NCBI GenBank assembly: GCA_000171835.1
Contig: ABHC01000013.1
Location: forward strand, 40,340-104,339
Reading direction: 5' to 3'
DNA length: 64,000 nucleotides
Source: an alpha proteobacterium BAL199
GTDB taxonomy: Bacteria; Pseudomonadota; Alphaproteobacteria; Thalassobaculales; Thalassobaculaceae
Notes under the pieces: model-generated
The model's input: the letters and a program-made list of their open reading frames with translations, nothing else
The model's database searches: none
What the model was told of the DNA's origin: nothing
Program-made: the position numbers and the translations under genes
In this document: in pieces, positions 61,619 through 64,000 of the stretch
Layout of the letters: each line of letters begins with the position of its first letter
Numbering within the stretch: the stretch's first letter is position 1

Positions 61619-63006
61619 ATGTTCCAGCGGCTTTGGGAGGCTATCTCAGCGCGGCTATTCGGCGAGCAGCGCGATGAATCCGAGGCGATACGCGAGACGG
61701 CAGGCAGCAACGCCCCGGTTGTCTGGTTGCTTGGCAAGACTGGCGCGGGCAAGACCTCCATTGTTGCTGCGTTGACAGGTGACGACGCAGCCGAGATCGG
61801 TAACGGCTTCCAGCCCTGCACCCGCACCGCCCGCGTCTTCGACCTGCCGCCTGAGGCGCCGCTGCTGCGCTTCCTCGATACGCGCGGCCTAGCCGAGAAC
61901 GGCTACGATCCGGCGGAGGACATCGCTTGGTGTGGCTCGCAGGCGCATCTGCTGCTGGTCGTCGCCCGCGTGGACGACCCGGACCAGAATCTTGTGATCG
62001 AGACGGCGCGCGCGGCAAGGCGCTCTCGTCGCGACTGGCCGGTCGTCGTGGCACAGACGCATCTGCACACGCTCTATTCGCCGGGCGGGCGCCATCCGAC
62101 CTCCTACCCCTATACCGGCGGCCCTGAGGACCTCGCCAACTCTGCTGTCCCGCAGCGGCTGCGAGAGGCCCTGAAGCACCAGCGCGATCTCTTTGGCACC
62201 CTGCCTGGCCCGGCGCCCATCTTCTTACCGCTTGATCTCACCCATACGACTGACGGCTTCGCCCCGCCGAATTTCGGAATCGAGGCGCTCATCGGCACCC
62301 TGCAGAAGGCCGCGCCCGAGGCGATAAAGCCCATTCTGCAAACGCGGATGAACGCCGCGGGCGATCCGATCCGCGCCTCCTGCGAGGGCGTGATCCTGGG
62401 CTATGCCTCCACGACGGCCGGGGCCGGCAGCACTCCAGTGCCGCTCGTGGGCATCGGCGGCCTGATTGGCGGCAACGCGCTGATGCTGCGTGCGCTGGCC
62501 AACCGTTACGACGTCGCCTGGACGGCGGCCGACTTCGCGGCCTTTGTTGCTGCGCTCGGAAGCGCCGCGTTGCTCTGGTTTGGCGTCCGCTACGCTGGAA
62601 CGGGCTCACTCGGCATCAGAAGCGGACCGAGCCGTTCCGCGTCATCCGCCTTGTTGTTCCAGCGACCCGCGAGGGAATCGCGCAGTTGGCCCTCACTCGG
62701 CGCCAGGAAGTCGACGGCTTCGTCGAGGGGCTGTTTGCCGGTCAGGACGAGATCGATTTGCCGGACAAGTCGAACGAGGCCCTGAACGTCCTCGGTGAGA
62801 TCAGGGCGATGATGGACGGGGTCCACGTCCTCGCCACCGACGAGACCAAACCGGCGCCGAGCGCCGAAATCGAGAAGACGCTGAAGTATGTCCAGCAGTT
62901 GAGCCGGAGCATCGAACAGGACATGCACGCCGTCCTGCTGGATTGCGCCCGAGCCCGCCGCGAGGCGTTGCGGGAGATGGGGCCGCCCGGCGTCACCCGT
63001 CACTGA
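61619..63006 (+). pseudogene. P-loop GTPase, frameshifted
   Basis: From ATG 61619 (GGGGAGAGA before it), frame one encodes a GTPase domain: VVWLLGKTGAGKTSIVAALT (G1), a threonine-containing CTRTARVFDLP switch, RFLDTRGLAENGYDP (G3), and VVVAQTHLHTLYSP at the G4 position. It continues to about 62600 (AALLWFGVRYAG). Then the natural continuation switches to the -1 frame (RHQKRTEPFRVIRLVVPATR), ending at 63006 with a helical C-terminus. One base lost or two gained near 62600 explains this. Full length would be about 460 residues, with a hydrophobic region before the shift resembling ribosome- or membrane-associated GTPases. Confidence 0.72.
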
Positions 63007-63370
63007 CCGCCCCCGCAGGCTCTCGCCACAGCCCGCTTCGGTATGCCCACCGGGGATTGCGTTAGTCACATAGACAGGCGAACGAATCGCCTGAAACAGC
63101 CAGACACCGCCAATTTGCAAGGCACTGAAAACGTGAAATGAAATTCGACCGAACCGGAACGGGAGAGGTTCGGTCGGAAAGAGACGAAAGCCGTTCAGAG
63201 ACCGAAAATCAGGTAAATGCGAGTCTCCCAGGTTCGGTCGGTCTGACCAAACCCCTTTGAAACTTGGAAAAAATTCGGCTTCGCGGGAGGGGTTGCGGCA
63301 GTTCGCAACAGAAGATTGGCGGAGGGAAAGGGACTGATATCCAACGTTCTCTGCGTAAATCCATACCCGT
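63007..63370. other. Non-coding accessory DNA with GGTTCGGTCG repeats
   Basis: A 364-bp stretch without a supported gene. It holds an inverted repeat, CGACCGAACC (63146-63155) with GGTTCGGTCG (63167-63176), and a further direct copy of GGTTCGGTCGG at 63231-63241. The right part runs into the IS256-type remnant. Open frames on both strands look random. Confidence 0.6.
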
Positions 63371-63650
63371 CTCGGCCTGCCGGTCGAGCTACGGCGCTCG
63401 CTCGCCTGCACCAACATCATCGAGAACACAAACGGCACCGTCCGACGAGTCTGCCGCAACGTCAAACGCTGGCAGGACGCTGCAATGGCGCTGCGCTGGA
63501 CCGCCACCGCCATGCTCGAGGCCGCCCAGGGCTTTCCGACGCCTCAAGGCCCACAAGCAACTCACGAGCCTGCGCCGAGCCCTCGCAGCCCATCAGGACA
63601 GGAACACGATCAGCCACAACCTTGAACAGCAGGCCGTCGCCGCATAGCCT
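63371..63650 (+). pseudogene. IS256-family transposase C-terminal remnant, frameshifted
   Basis: From 63371 the translation LGLPVELRRSLACTNIIENT, then VRRVCRNVKRWQDAAMALRW and TATAMLEAAQGF, is the typical C-terminus of IS256/Mutator-type transposases. An extra C near 63536 shifts the frame; RRLKAHKQLTSLRRALAAH follows in the next frame to a TAG near 63647. The N-terminal about 300 residues and the catalytic acids are missing. It is a decayed fragment. Confidence 0.88.
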
Positions 63651-63785
63651 CGTCAGCCAACAGCGCCTGCCGAGCAAATTTCAACACGGCGAGGGACAGC
63701 CCCGTGAGTCCGGTTTCTGGTTGCTTCTTGCCAACCCTGTAATCATTCAATAGCGTCGCGGTGCTCGCGCGGTTGGGAGATCGAG

Positions 63786-64000
63786 ATGACGGCAGCGGCG
63801 GATGATAAAGACGATGCGGCTCCAGGCCAATACGCGCCTGCGATGAGCGAAGCCCCCAAGGCGGAGGAGCCGAAGGGAATGGTGGCGTCCGTATCTGGGA
63901 CCAGGGCTCCGGTAACCAAAGGCCGGACGAGACCGAAATCGGCCCCGAGATCAGGAACAGCCGCGCCCGCCGGCAAGGAGCGTCCAACCCGGACTGCCCG
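63786..64000 (+). CDS. Partial CDS, Ala/Pro/Lys-rich N-terminus
   Basis: An open frame from ATG 63786 (GGGAGATCGAG before it) to the window's right edge, 71 codons without a stop. The visible part (MTAAADDKDDAAPGQYAPAM, then many A, P, K, T and R) is low-complexity and probably disordered, as at the N-terminus of phasin-like or nucleoid proteins. Family not identifiable from this part. The good ribosome binding site supports it being real. Confidence 0.5.
   Translation, partial: MTAAADDKDDAAPGQYAPAMSEAPKAEEPKGMVASVSGTRAPVTKGRTRPKSAPRSGTAAPAGKERPTRTA

Noticed and set aside
1..64000. tRNA, rRNA or riboswitch genes
   Set aside because: I looked through the intergenic gaps for tRNA T-loop (GGTTCRANNCC) and rRNA-like stretches and saw none convincing; GGTTCGGTCG near 63167 lacks the rest of a cloverleaf. 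A covariance search would be decisive.

Overview
This 64 kb window is high-GC DNA that reads as an alphaproteobacterium, probably Rhodospirillales-like. That assignment is an inference from the gene content: RTX proteins with a type I exporter, TPR/GT9 glycosyltransferase fusions, PAS_5 and PRC-barrel proteins, and the plant/alphaproteobacterial type of glutamate-cysteine ligase. It is not based on any database match. I saw no rRNA, tRNA or CRISPR array.

Positions 1-32 kb form a large surface-glycan and secreted-glycoprotein locus. The minus-strand block (1-21 kb) encodes a PrtD/HlyD type I secretion pair, an RTX repeat protein of 565 aa with a strong terminator, three TPR proteins carrying GT9-like domains, several GT-B glycosyltransferases, a Gfo/Idh/MocA oxidoreductase, an FkbM methyltransferase and a sugar C-methyltransferase-like protein. 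A plus-strand GT-A enzyme and a UDP-galactopyranose-mutase-like flavoprotein lie inside it. The simplest reading is that this region makes, decorates and exports an abundant RTX surface protein, possibly S-layer-like.

From 22.2 to 30.2 kb a plus-strand, mostly translation-coupled operon combines a sugar epimerase, a DAHP-synthase-family aldolase, a shikimate-dehydrogenase-like enzyme, a stand-alone SAF-domain protein, a GT2, a degenerate and an intact CMP-acylneuraminate-type cytidylyltransferase, two Fe(II)/2-oxoglutarate oxygenases and a GT4. An opposing FkbM methyltransferase and a sulfotransferase follow. No neuB, aroB or aroD accompanies it. This is my best candidate for an undescribed pathway: a CMP-activated ulosonic or carbocyclic sugar acid made by DAHP-synthase/AroE paralogues.

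From 32 to 53.8 kb the content is more ordinary: envelope proteins (lipoprotein, PRC-barrel, OmpA), HyuA/HyuB (hydantoinase/5-oxoprolinase), an EamA transporter, two more RTX proteins, an alpha/beta hydrolase, an MscS channel with an apparent frameshift, ferrochelatase, gamma-glutamylcyclotransferase, ureidoglycolate lyase, RsmE, GshA and a DHA2-type MFS pump. HyuAB, the cyclotransferase and GshA together suggest gamma-glutamyl/5-oxoproline metabolism.

From 54 to 64 kb the DNA is a mobile-element graveyard: a complete IS6-family element without target duplication, a vgrG remnant, an IS3 end fused into a Nudix gene, a complete IS5-family element with a TGA duplication placed 4 bp before the Nudix start codon, and an IS256 transposase tail. 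Among these sit a fused inositol-monophosphatase/ADP-ribosylglycohydrolase, a serine-recombinase-like protein without visible catalytic residues, a frameshifted GTPase and a partial gene at the right edge.
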